Source: Stenotrophomonas sp. 610A2 (GTDB lineage Bacteria; Pseudomonadota; Gammaproteobacteria; Xanthomonadales; Xanthomonadaceae). Taken from it: a DNA stretch of 64,000 nucleotides. Numbering within the stretch: the first letter of the stretch is position 1; the number at the start of each line of letters is the position of its first letter. Under the pieces are notes generated by a model. It did no database searches. It was not told the DNA's origin and was given only the letters and a program-made list of their open reading frames with translations. The position numbers and the translations under genes are program-made. Location of the stretch: assembly GCF_030549615.1 (NCBI RefSeq), contig NZ_CP130832.1:1736001-1800000 (forward strand), read 5' to 3'. Below are positions 17,492 to 25,700 of the stretch, in pieces.

Positions 17492-18829
17492 TCAGCGAGA
17501 AAAGCCGGGGAGTTGATCGGGACTGGCCGGATGCAGCAGCCACGAACCCCAGACCGGCAGTTTGGGCTGCGCTTCGCGTTGGCCAGGCAGCGGGATGTCG
17601 GTGCCGCGCGCCAGCGGTTTGACCAGGCGCGGCGTCACCACGATGACCAGTTCCTTGTCCTCACGCTTGTAACTGAGGTTGCGGAAAAACGAGCCGAGTA
17701 TCGGGATGTCACCCAGCAATGGAATCTTGTTGACGTTGGAGGACAGCTGGCTGCTCACAAGTCCGCCAATGACGAAGCTCTCGCCGTCGCCCAGTTCCAC
17801 TGTGGTATCGGCGCGGCGGGTGGAGATGGCTGGAATCTGGGTGCCGTCGAGGGTGATGCCGCGGGCGTAATCCAGGTCGCTGGCCTCGGGCGCGACCTTC
17901 AATGCGATCCGGTCTGCCGACAATACGGTTGGTGTGACGGTCAGGCCGATGCCGAACGGCTTGAATGTGACGGTGGTGGTGCCAAGACCCTGTGGTTCCA
18001 GAATGGGCAGCTCGCCGCCAGCCAGGAAGCTGGCACTCTGGCCCGACAGTGCAACCAGGGTGGGTTCGGCCAGTACCCGCGCCATGCCGTTGGCCTGCAG
18101 CAGATCGATGTTGGCGCTCCATGCGCCCGGAAGCGAACTGGCCACCAGCTTGAACGCCGAAGACAGGGCGCCGCCGCTATCACTGCTGCCGGCCGGTGAA
18201 GTGATGCCGTAGCTGAAACCGCCGTTGATGTTCTTGAAGCTGATGCCGACCTGGCGCAGCACGCTGCGATTGAACTCCACCACCTTGACCTCGACCTGCA
18301 CCACGCCGCCGTTGGCAATGGTGGCTGCGTCGCTGATCACGCCCTTGTCGCCAATCGCCGATGCTGCGGCCTTGCGGCTGGCCTCGTGCTCCAGCAGCGA
18401 GGTCGCGCTGCCCGAGAGCAGCGCCTGCCCGCCTTGCACGGTGAGTTGGCTGCCGCCGCCATCAAGCAGGCCACCCTGTACGGCGTTGCGCACTTCCACG
18501 CGGATGCGGGTGGGGGCGGCCTGCTTCTGCAACCACAACAACAGGGTGGTGCTACCCGCGGACTTGCCCACCAGCAAGGCTTCGCTGTTGCGGCCGATGC
18601 GGGTGATATCGGCGATGGAGGGATCGGCAATGGCGATCCGTTCGACGCCAGCAGGCAGGTTCCACGGGCGCTGCTCGTTGAGTTCGAGCACAACGCTGTT
18701 GGTCATTGCCTGTGCTTGCGCTGCCTGCGTGGCCGGTGGCGCGAAGCCCCCCAATCCAAGCAGGGTCAAGGCAAGTAATGCAGATGCGGTGATGGAAGAG
18801 CGCTGGTGCAAGAGAGAGCCTCCGTTCAT
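17492..18829 (-). CDS. cpaC: CpaC/RcpA secretin of the Flp pilus
   Basis: 445 residues. A signal peptide (SALLALTLLGLGGFAPPATQA) is followed by the pilus-formation N-terminal domain (residues about 45-115, LNEQRPWNLPAGVERIAIADPSI...). The C-terminal secretin domain (about 190-420) contains the signature region ARVLAEPTLVALSGQSASFLAGGELPI and the amphipathic VTPRLVKPLA near the end. It forms the outer-membrane channel through which the pilus passes. The start overlaps the cpaB stop by 4 bp. Confidence 0.92.
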   Translation of the reverse strand: MNGGSLLHQRSSITASALLALTLLGLGGFAPPATQAAQAQAMTNSVVLELNEQRPWNLPAGVERIAIADPSIADITRIGRNSEALLVGKSAGSTTLLLWLQKQAAPTRIRVEVRNAVQGGLLDGGGSQLTVQGGQALLSGSATSLLEHEASRKAAASAIGDKGVISDAATIANGGVVQVEVKVVEFNRSVLRQVGISFKNINGGFSYGITSPAGSSDSGGALSSAFKLVASSLPGAWSANIDLLQANGMARVLAEPTLVALSGQSASFLAGGELPILEPQGLGTTTVTFKPFGIGLTVTPTVLSADRIALKVAPEASDLDYARGITLDGTQIPAISTRRADTTVELGDGESFVIGGLVSSQLSSNVNKIPLLGDIPILGSFFRNLSYKREDKELVIVVTPRLVKPLARGTDIPLPGQREAQPKLPVWGSWLLHPASPDQLPGFSR

Positions 18830-19884
18830 GGCGAAGACAGGCGGTTGTCCGGGGTGGCGCCGCGAATGATCTCGATGCCTTGCCGTGTCGCTGGTCGTGG
18901 TGTGCGGCGCCGCGGCGGTGCAGTCGTGTTCGCACCAGCGGCTGGCGTGCGAGCGTTGTTGTCGCCGGCCAGTGCATTCAGGTCGATACCGGCATAGGCG
19001 CGGTTCTCCGGCCGCGTGGCTGCTTCGGCGGCGCCATCAAGATCGCGACGCAGCGCCAGCACCGGTGCCGGTGGCGCAAACAGCGCCTCATCGGCCAGGC
19101 CGGTATCGCCGGGATTGCGCAGGGCCAGGAACAATTTGCCGCTGTGGGCGGCCAGCAGCAGCCGTCCTGCGTCCTGCACCGGCACGGCAAGAATCGCACT
19201 GCGCGCCTGCGGCGCATCGCTGCTGGTAGTGCCGGAGCCGCGATTGTCGCGAGCGGCGATGGTTTCGGCGCGGCTACCCGGCTCCGGAGAGGTGGTGGAC
19301 ACGGCGTCGCTCTGTTCGCTTGTGGCAGGACGCGCCTGCGACACGTCGGCATTGCCATAACCGAGTACCTGCAACCGCGAAAGCAGCAGGCGCGCCTGTG
19401 GATTTGCCTGGCCACCGGCGCCGGCTGCGGGATCCTGCAGGCTCATGAAGACATCGACGTAGTCGCCGGGTGCTACCCGGTTGCTGACACCGGCCAGCTC
19501 GTCGACCGGTACCGCTACCGCACGCTCGCCGGGTTTGATGCCGATGGCGATGCCCTGCAGCAGCTGTTCGGGGGTGATCAGCGCACCAGCGGCGATGTTC
19601 AGCGCTGGGGTACGGCCCTCGACCTCGCTGATGGCGGCGTAGCCACTGGTTGGTGGCAATGCCATCTCTGCAACGGACAGGTCAGCGGCGGTGATGGGGC
19701 GGCCGGCGGGCAGTTCCTTGTTCGCCACCACCAGCATGCGCTTGGGCACGCTGGCCGGTGCCTGTTTGGCAACGGCATCTTCCGGTGCGGGTGCAGCCCG
19801 GCGACCGATGCCGAATGCCAGCACCATCAACAGCGCCGCCAGTACCAGCAGCAGGATTGCAGCTATGCGTATTGCCTTCGGCAT
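18826..19884 (-). CDS. cpaB: CpaB/RcpC Flp pilus assembly protein
   Basis: 352 residues. It has an N-terminal membrane anchor (AAILLLVLAALLMVLAFGIG, about 8-27) and a SAF domain (KRMLVVANKELPAGRPITAADLSV, about 48-110). A CpaB-type region follows, with GERAVAVPVDELAGVSNRVAPGDYVDVFMSL. The C-terminal 130 residues are low in order, rich in Ala, Ser and Arg. CpaB proteins link the secretin to the inner-membrane complex and may bind the cell wall. Coupled to the secretin gene by a 4 bp overlap. Confidence 0.9.
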   Translation of the reverse strand: MPKAIRIAAILLLVLAALLMVLAFGIGRRAAPAPEDAVAKQAPASVPKRMLVVANKELPAGRPITAADLSVAEMALPPTSGYAAISEVEGRTPALNIAAGALITPEQLLQGIAIGIKPGERAVAVPVDELAGVSNRVAPGDYVDVFMSLQDPAAGAGGQANPQARLLLSRLQVLGYGNADVSQARPATSEQSDAVSTTSPEPGSRAETIAARDNRGSGTTSSDAPQARSAILAVPVQDAGRLLLAAHSGKLFLALRNPGDTGLADEALFAPPAPVLALRRDLDGAAEAATRPENRAYAGIDLNALAGDNNARTPAAGANTTAPPRRRTPRPATRQGIEIIRGATPDNRLSSP

Positions 19885-19913
19885 CTTGAAACTCCTCCCC
19901 TTGGAGTCCGCGC

Positions 19914-20402
19914 TCAGCGGTCGCCTAGATCCAGTTGAACAACGGCGGTACTGCTCAGCGATTTACCCATGCTCCAGCCCATCAAGGTGCCGGTGCCCGG
20001 CATGAAGGGGTGGGCGTCATGGTCGTAGGACACGGTCACCTTGATGCACTTGACCGAGCTATCGGCAGCGCAGGCATAAGGTTGAGATACGGCTATTGGC
20101 GCCGCGCTTGCGCTGCTGCAGCCGGCGGCTGCGCCGGAGTAGTTCAACAACCATTGCATCGAGCGCGCGGCGGCCTGGCAGGCATTGTTGCGCCGCTCGG
20201 CGGTTGTTCCGTAGCGCAGCGATGCGCGTGCGCCTTCACCTGCGGCAAGTGCCAGCGTTTGCTGGGCGGCGAATATCATCACCCCGGTAAAGGTGATCAA
20301 CAGCAGCGGCAGCACGCCGAACATCATCATCAGCGCGAACTCGATGGTTACCACGCCGCGTACGCGGCGGCGGCCGGCTGGGTTCTTTCTAGGCATGCCC
20401 AC
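19914..20402 (-). CDS. tadE: TadE-like minor pilin
   Basis: 162 residues from the first ATG; a start two codons later (MPRKN) would reduce the overlap with cpaA from 14 to 8 bp. A basic leader is followed by GVVTIEFALMMMFGVLPLLLITFTGVMIFAAQQ, a pilin-like hydrophobic helix with the glutamate expected at position 5 of the processed form. The helix is followed by the conserved region LALAAGEGARASLRYG. TadE proteins are pseudopilins processed by the prepilin peptidase and needed for Flp fibre formation. Confidence 0.85.
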   Translation of the reverse strand: MGMPRKNPAGRRRVRGVVTIEFALMMMFGVLPLLLITFTGVMIFAAQQTLALAAGEGARASLRYGTTAERRNNACQAAARSMQWLLNYSGAAAGCSSASAAPIAVSQPYACAADSSVKCIKVTVSYDHDAHPFMPGTGTLMGWSMGKSLSSTAVVQLDLGDR

Positions 20403-20922
20403 CTCCTTGCACGACGACGGCGATCATCGCGATACCCATGTACGCGGCATACGGAATGCCACTGCGGCCTCGTCGTGCCGCCCGCAGATCCATCTGCCAA
20501 TCAAGCACAAGGCTGGAACCCTGCAGCGACTGCACCATCCGCTGGAGTCGTGGCGGGGCGTAACTGGCTGCCGGCGTCCAGGCAATGACGAGCAGTGCAT
20601 GGGCGCCCGCAGCCAGGCTGGCGATCAGCCAGATCGGCAGCAGAGCATTGCTGCCCAGCAGGAAGCCGATGACCGAAAACAGCTTCACATCGCCCGCACC
20701 CATCCAACCGATGGCGTAGAAGGGCAGCAAGGCAGCCAGACCGATCACGCCGCCGAGCAGACACTGGGCGAGCGAAGGCGGGCTGCCAATCTGCAGCAGT
20801 TGCATCGCCGCGACACAGCCGAGCACGCTCAACAGTGCGCGGTTGGAGACGCGCCGGGCCATGAGGTCGCTGATCGCGACCTGGGCTCCGAGCAACAATG
20901 CTGTCAGGTAGGCGATGGTCAT
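20389..20922 (-). CDS. cpaA: CpaA/TadV A24 prepilin peptidase
   Basis: 177 residues, almost entirely hydrophobic with about six membrane helices. The two catalytic aspartates of the family are visible: the first in VAISDLMARRVSN (about residue 19) and the second in the GxGD motif of GWMGAGDVKLF (about residues 74-77). It cleaves the short leader from Flp pilin and TadE in the inner membrane. It lies 15 bp after flp and overlaps tadE. Confidence 0.92.
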   Translation of the reverse strand: MTIAYLTALLLGAQVAISDLMARRVSNRALLSVLGCVAAMQLLQIGSPPSLAQCLLGGVIGLAALLPFYAIGWMGAGDVKLFSVIGFLLGSNALLPIWLIASLAAGAHALLVIAWTPAASYAPPRLQRMVQSLQGSSLVLDWQMDLRAARRGRSGIPYAAYMGIAMIAVVVQGGGHA

Positions 20923-20937
20923 GGCTGTGACCTGGGT

Positions 20938-21141
20938 TCAGCCCGTGCCACCGGTGCTGGGTGTGCCAGTGCTGCCGCCGACCAGCGCGGTGAGTTTGGC
21001 CAGTACTGTCTCAAAGACGGTCTTCAGGCCATCGCGTGCGAAGAAAATAATCAGCCCGGCGACGACTGCGGCCAGCAGTCCGTACTCAAGTGCGGTGACA
21101 CCATCTTCTTCCCGGAAAAACCTGCGCATCTGTGCGTTCAT
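20938..21141 (-). CDS. flp: Flp/Fap-type major pilin
   Basis: 67 residues from the ATG at 21141; the longer open frame upstream has no pilin character. The leader ends in a glycine before VTALEYGLLAAVVAGLIIFFA, so the processed pilin starts VTALEY, with the Glu5-Tyr6 pair diagnostic of Flp pilins. A Gly/Thr-rich tail follows the helix. It is the first gene of the tad operon, preceded by a 489 bp divergent region. Confidence 0.92.
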   Translation of the reverse strand: MNAQMRRFFREEDGVTALEYGLLAAVVAGLIIFFARDGLKTVFETVLAKLTALVGGSTGTPSTGGTG

Positions 21142-21630
21142 GATGTTCTCCCTGATGACCCGGTGTCGGTGTTGCACCGACAAGCAGCCGGGTGCTGGGC
21201 ATCGCTGCCCGATTGAGGTCATTGGGATACGCATGACACCGGCAAGAGTGTGCCGACGGTTGTTCGGGTTGCCGGTTGGGGCCGGCAGTTTCCTACCCTA
21301 GCTTCCGTTGTCCCCTGTCGGCATGCAGCGCATGCCCGGAAACATCATTGCAATCGCCCCGCTGGGCGCATGCGCATATTCGGCAAGAATGAATTGTTTT
21401 TCATATATGTGACGGACTTGGCTAAACGGGAGTGGCGGAGCCCGCGTGAAGGCTTGTTTTCTTTGTCAGTATCCATCGCAACGAAAGACGTTCAATGGAT
21501 TGAAGAGCGTAATTCCGTAATGTGGGTTTCAGGCTGTGCGGCAGGGGATTGCAGGTTGCCTTCGTTGACCTGCAGCGGATGGTCGGGCTTCTGAAGCGGG
21601 TCCTGATCGAGGACGCGCAAAGGCTTTCAC
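21142..21630. promoter_or_regulatory. Divergent intergenic region between flp and the AraC-type regulator
   Basis: 489 bp without a credible gene. It must hold the promoters for the tad operon (minus) and probably for the regulator (plus). A small hairpin (GTCGGTG, loop TTG, CACCGAC; 21165-21181) lies in the flp leader. GCATGCAGCGCATGC (21321-21335) is a symmetric element. The AT-richest stretch, GAATTGTTTTTCATATATG near 21390, is the likeliest promoter area, but I could not assign -35/-10 boxes with confidence. Confidence 0.5.
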
Positions 21631-22584
21631 ATGGATGCGGGTGTCGGCGTAAATGGTTTGAGGTCATGTGATCTGGCGTCGCTGAGCGGCACGCTACGCG
21701 TGTGCCACGTTGAGCTCGTGTTGCTTGATGACCAGCCACCGTCGGCATCCATCACCTCGTTTGTCCACGACCAGGCATTGCTGTGCACATTTGAAATAGG
21801 CGCGCGCACGCGCGGCCGATTCATGTTGCCACTGGATTGGTGCTTGTTGGGATGCCTGCAATCGGTTGATCCGCAGAGCAGTTGGTGCCATGGCGTGCCT
21901 TTGCTGCCCGGCAATATCGTGTCGGTGATGCCGGAGGGGATCACCGAGTTCGCGCTGGGTGCGGGTAGTCGCGTGACATTCGTACTGGTGCCACTCAAAC
22001 GCTTCCAGGAGCGCGCCGCAGCGCAGCGCCTGGGCGGATTGGTGGATGAATCAGCGGCTGTTCCCTTGCTGAGTGCCGGGCCGCATGTGCCGCTGCAGGA
22101 CTATTACCAAGGGCTGCACGAGCGCATCCGTGAAGGCGAGGTGGGCGCCGAAGAGATCGATGCCATGCTCGATGCCCACGTCAAGGAAATCGTGACCGGC
22201 GGACCGCCCGAGCGTGGTGGCTGCAATCGCAGTCGTCGTGCCCGCTATCTGATTTTCCGCCGTGCCGAAGACATGATGTACGCCAACCTGCGGCGGCATA
22301 TCTATATGCACGAGCTCTGCGACGCGGCTGGCGTGAGTGAACGCGCGTTGCGCTATGCGTTCGAGGAACTGGTGGGTATTTCGCCAGTGCGCTATCTGTC
22401 GATGCTGCGCCTGTGCGAGGCCTGCCGCAGCCTGTCCAGCGCTGATGCTGGGCGAAAATCGGTCAAGTCGATTGCACTCAGCTGTGGGCTGTGGGACCTG
22501 TCGCGCTTCGCTGATAACTACCGCAAGGTGTTCGGCGAGTTGCCGAGCGAGACCTTGATGCGTGGCACCTATACGCACGCTTGA
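21631..22584 (+). CDS. AraC-family transcriptional regulator
   Basis: 317 residues. The N-terminal 200 residues form a sensing domain without a recognised ligand. The C-terminal domain carries the two helix-turn-helix units of AraC: MHELCDAAGVSERALRYAFEELVGISPVRYLSMLRL, then SVKSIALSCGLWDLSRFADNYRKVFGELPSETL. It is divergent from the tad pilus operon and 200 bp upstream of the trimeric autotransporter, so it is well placed to regulate either. A pair of imperfect direct repeats, the usual form of AraC sites, lies just downstream of it. Confidence 0.9.
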   Translation: MDAGVGVNGLRSCDLASLSGTLRVCHVELVLLDDQPPSASITSFVHDQALLCTFEIGARTRGRFMLPLDWCLLGCLQSVDPQSSWCHGVPLLPGNIVSVMPEGITEFALGAGSRVTFVLVPLKRFQERAAAQRLGGLVDESAAVPLLSAGPHVPLQDYYQGLHERIREGEVGAEEIDAMLDAHVKEIVTGGPPERGGCNRSRRARYLIFRRAEDMMYANLRRHIYMHELCDAAGVSERALRYAFEELVGISPVRYLSMLRLCEACRSLSSADAGRKSVKSIALSCGLWDLSRFADNYRKVFGELPSETLMRGTYTHA

Positions 22585-22637
22585 TGCCTACGGAATGTGA
22601 TGCGCATCAAACGCCGGTAGCAGCTTGCCGATTACGT

Positions 22638-22705
22638 GCATCGGCGTGCCGTTAACGGGCAAAGGTTTGCCAAATCAACGCATCGGTGTGCCGGATGCGG
22701 GTAAA
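22638..22705. promoter_or_regulatory. Imperfect direct repeat pair upstream of the adhesin gene
   Basis: Two 26-base copies, 22638-22663 and 22680-22705, agree at 20 of 26 positions. Both begin GCATCGG and share GTGCCG and CGGG. Their starts are 42 bp apart, close to four helical turns, a geometry expected for tandem sites of an AraC-type protein. A 12 bp palindrome TGATGCGCATCA lies nearby at 22598-22609. The adhesin start is 79 bp downstream. Confidence 0.45.
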
Positions 22706-22784
22706 AAAAGCAGCGCCGCAGCGCTGTACTGGCCTCACAGAGAGAACCCCTCCACGCCTGGTGGGGTTGAGCTGGAGGCCCCAA

Positions 22785-25700
22785 ATGAACCGTATCTATC
22801 GGCTGGTATGGAACCGCACCCTCAATGCGTTTGTGGTGGGGTCGGAATTGGCGAGTGCACAAGGCAAGGGCTCGGGTCCGGCGAAGTTGTCGCCGGCAGC
22901 GTCGTGGAGCCTGGCAGGTTTGGCTGGCGCCATCGCGCTGGCCTTGGCCGGGCCAGCAGCGGCGACCGACGCCAAGTTGGCCGACCTGCAGGACCTGCTC
23001 GCCAAGTACAGCAACACCGACGCGCAGCAGATTGTCTCCACCGTGTTGCCTGCCGCCGGTGCCGGCGCTGCGATCAACGCCTCGGTGACGCTGCCGGCAG
23101 CGCTGCAGGTGGACGCATCGGCGGCAGTCGCGCTCACGCCGCGCGTTGCGACTGCGCCGGCAGCGGTACGCGCACAACTCGGTGTGCGCGCTGCGTTGCC
23201 GAAGTTGCAGCCGCATAGCGGAACAAATTCACCGGCAGCAGCGTTGTCGGTGGTTACCGATGCCGCACTCGCGGTGAAGCCGCTGGCGGCTTCTGCCAAT
23301 GCCACGGTAACTGCGACAGTTGGTCCGCTGACCGGCAATGGGGCCGGCTTGCAAGGCATTGCCGCGATACTGCTGCCGGGCAAGGAAGAGGGTGGTAGCC
23401 CGCTGCACGGCACGCTGGTGTCAACGGCCGGTGCGGTCAAAGAGCTGACCGGCGAAGTCCTGACGGGCAAGCCGGTGGCGGCGGTTGAAACGCTCACTTC
23501 GCATGTGGGTACAACGGTGGCGCCGCTCACCCAGCATGTGGGTGCCGGCGTCGAAGGTCTGGTCGGTGCGTTGTTGCCGGGTCAGCAGGGTGGAAGCCCG
23601 TTGCAGGGAACGCTGGTTTCAACGGTTGGTGCGGTCAAGGAGTTGACCGGCGAAGTGTTGACTGGCCAGCCGGTGGCGGCGGTCGAAACGCTCACTTCGC
23701 ATGTGGGCACGACGGGGGCGCCGCTTACCCAGCATCTGGGCGGCGGCGTCGAAGGTCTGGTCGGCGCGTTGTTGCCGGGTCAGCAGGGTGGAAGCCCGTT
23801 GCAAGGAACGCTGGTTTCAACGGTTGGGGCGGTCAAGGAGTTGACCGGCGAAGTGCTTGCCGGCCAGCCGGTGGCTGCGGTGGGAACGCTGACCTCGCAT
23901 GTGGGCACGACGGTGGCGCCGCTCACCCAGCATCTGGGCGGCGGCGTCGAAGGCTTGGTCGGCGCGCTGTTGCCTGGCCAGCAGGGTGGAAGCCCGTTGC
24001 AGGGAACGCTGGTTTCAACGGTTGGTGCTGTCAAGGAAGTGACCGGCGAAGTGTTGACTGGCCAGCCGGTGGCTGCGGTCGAAACGCTCACTTCGCATGT
24101 GGGCACGACGGTGGCGCCGCTCACCCAGCATCTGGGCAGCGGCGTCGAAGGCCTGGTCGACGCGCTGTTGCCTGACCAGCAGGGTGGAAACCCGTTGCAG
24201 GGCACGCTGGTTTCAACAGTGGGTGCAGTCAAGGAAGTGACCGGCGAAGTGTTGACTGGCCAGCCGGTGGCTGCGGTCGAAACGCTTACCTCGCATGCCG
24301 GTACGACGGTGACCTCGCTCACCGGGCAGCTGGGCAGCGGCGTTGCTGGCCTGGGTGGCGTGCTGCTGCCGGGTGCTGGGCAGGGTGGCAATCCGGTGCG
24401 TGACACCGTGACCGGAGCGGTGGGTTCGGTCGAAGATCTGACCGGTGGCCTGACCAAGGGCACGGGGCTGGGCGGCGTGGTGGATGGATTGGTCAATGGC
24501 GCCGCGCCTGTTCTGGGTGGCGTTGGCAACCTGCTCGGTGCGGTGGTGGGCGGCGTGACCGGCTCGGCCACGCTTGGTACAGGCGTCACCAATACGGTTG
24601 GCACGCTGACCGGCGGGCTGCAGGGCACGACTGGTGCGCTCGCCGACGGCGATGTGGCTGGCACCGTGCAGAACCTGCTGGGAACGGTCAACAACACTGC
24701 ATCCACGCTGTTGGGTGCGACTGGCAATACGCTGGGCGGCGTCACCGGTTCCGGCTCTGGTGTGGGTGGTTTGACCGGTGCGTTGAGCGGTGTGGTCGGC
24801 GGCGTTACCGGCGGTCTGTCCAACGTGGTCGGAAGCCTCACCGGCAGTCCAGTGATTCCCAGCGCGGTGCCGGCAGCGCCCGGTCCGTCGGGAATGATCG
24901 TTGGCAACGGCGGTCTGGTGGGCTCGGTGAATCAGCTGGTGGATTCGCCGCTCACGTCGCTGCTCGGGGGCAATCCGTACATGCAGAGCGGTAGCCTGAA
25001 GGTGAACAGCACCAATGTGATGCAGACCTATTCGGAGGTGCAGTTGCTGGGTCTGCCGACGGTGAACCTGACTCCGGTAGGCGAACTGCTGGATGGCCTG
25101 GGTGGTCTGGCCACGGGCAGCAACTCGCACCTGACCCTGATCGGCGGTGTCACCTCCGACAGCTATATCACCAACATCAACAACGGCGACCCGGGTGGCC
25201 TGCTGGGACTGCTGCTGCCGGATGGCGCACCGGCCTGGGCGTCGGATTGCCTCAATGTGCTGGGCGTGGTGACCGCCAAGTGCTGGGCAGTGCCGGCAGC
25301 GCAGGATTACCAGGTGTTGATCGGCGATGGTGCCTTTGCCAACGGTTCCAAGGAAGTAGTGATCGGCAGCAATGCCGAGCATCGGTTGGCTGCACAGACG
25401 GCAGACCAGGTGTTCATCGACGCGGCCGGCGGCAAGACCGGTGTGCCCACCGCCGACTACGATGCGCGGCTTGGGCATTCGGTGGTGGTTGGCGACAGTG
25501 CCAAGGGCACCGCCAATGCGCAGACGCTGCTGGGTGCGGGTGCAACGTCAGACAAGGCCAATAGTGTGGCGCTGGGCTTCAAGTCCAATGCCGCACGCGG
25601 TGGCCAGGACAACTACGCAGCCTTCGGCTTGACCGCGGCGCAGACCTCCATCGGCGAAGTGGCCGTTGGTTCGGTTGGTCGCGAGCGGCAGATCACCCAC

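Noticed and set aside
16217..18199. 660-codon plus-strand open frame across cpaE and the secretin
   Set aside because: Antisense to two well-identified tad genes, Gln/Gly-rich composition, no domain or ribosome site.
23391..24380. Regular repeats considered as a CRISPR array
   Set aside because: Units are 198 bp, contiguous without spacers, and encode in-frame protein repeats.
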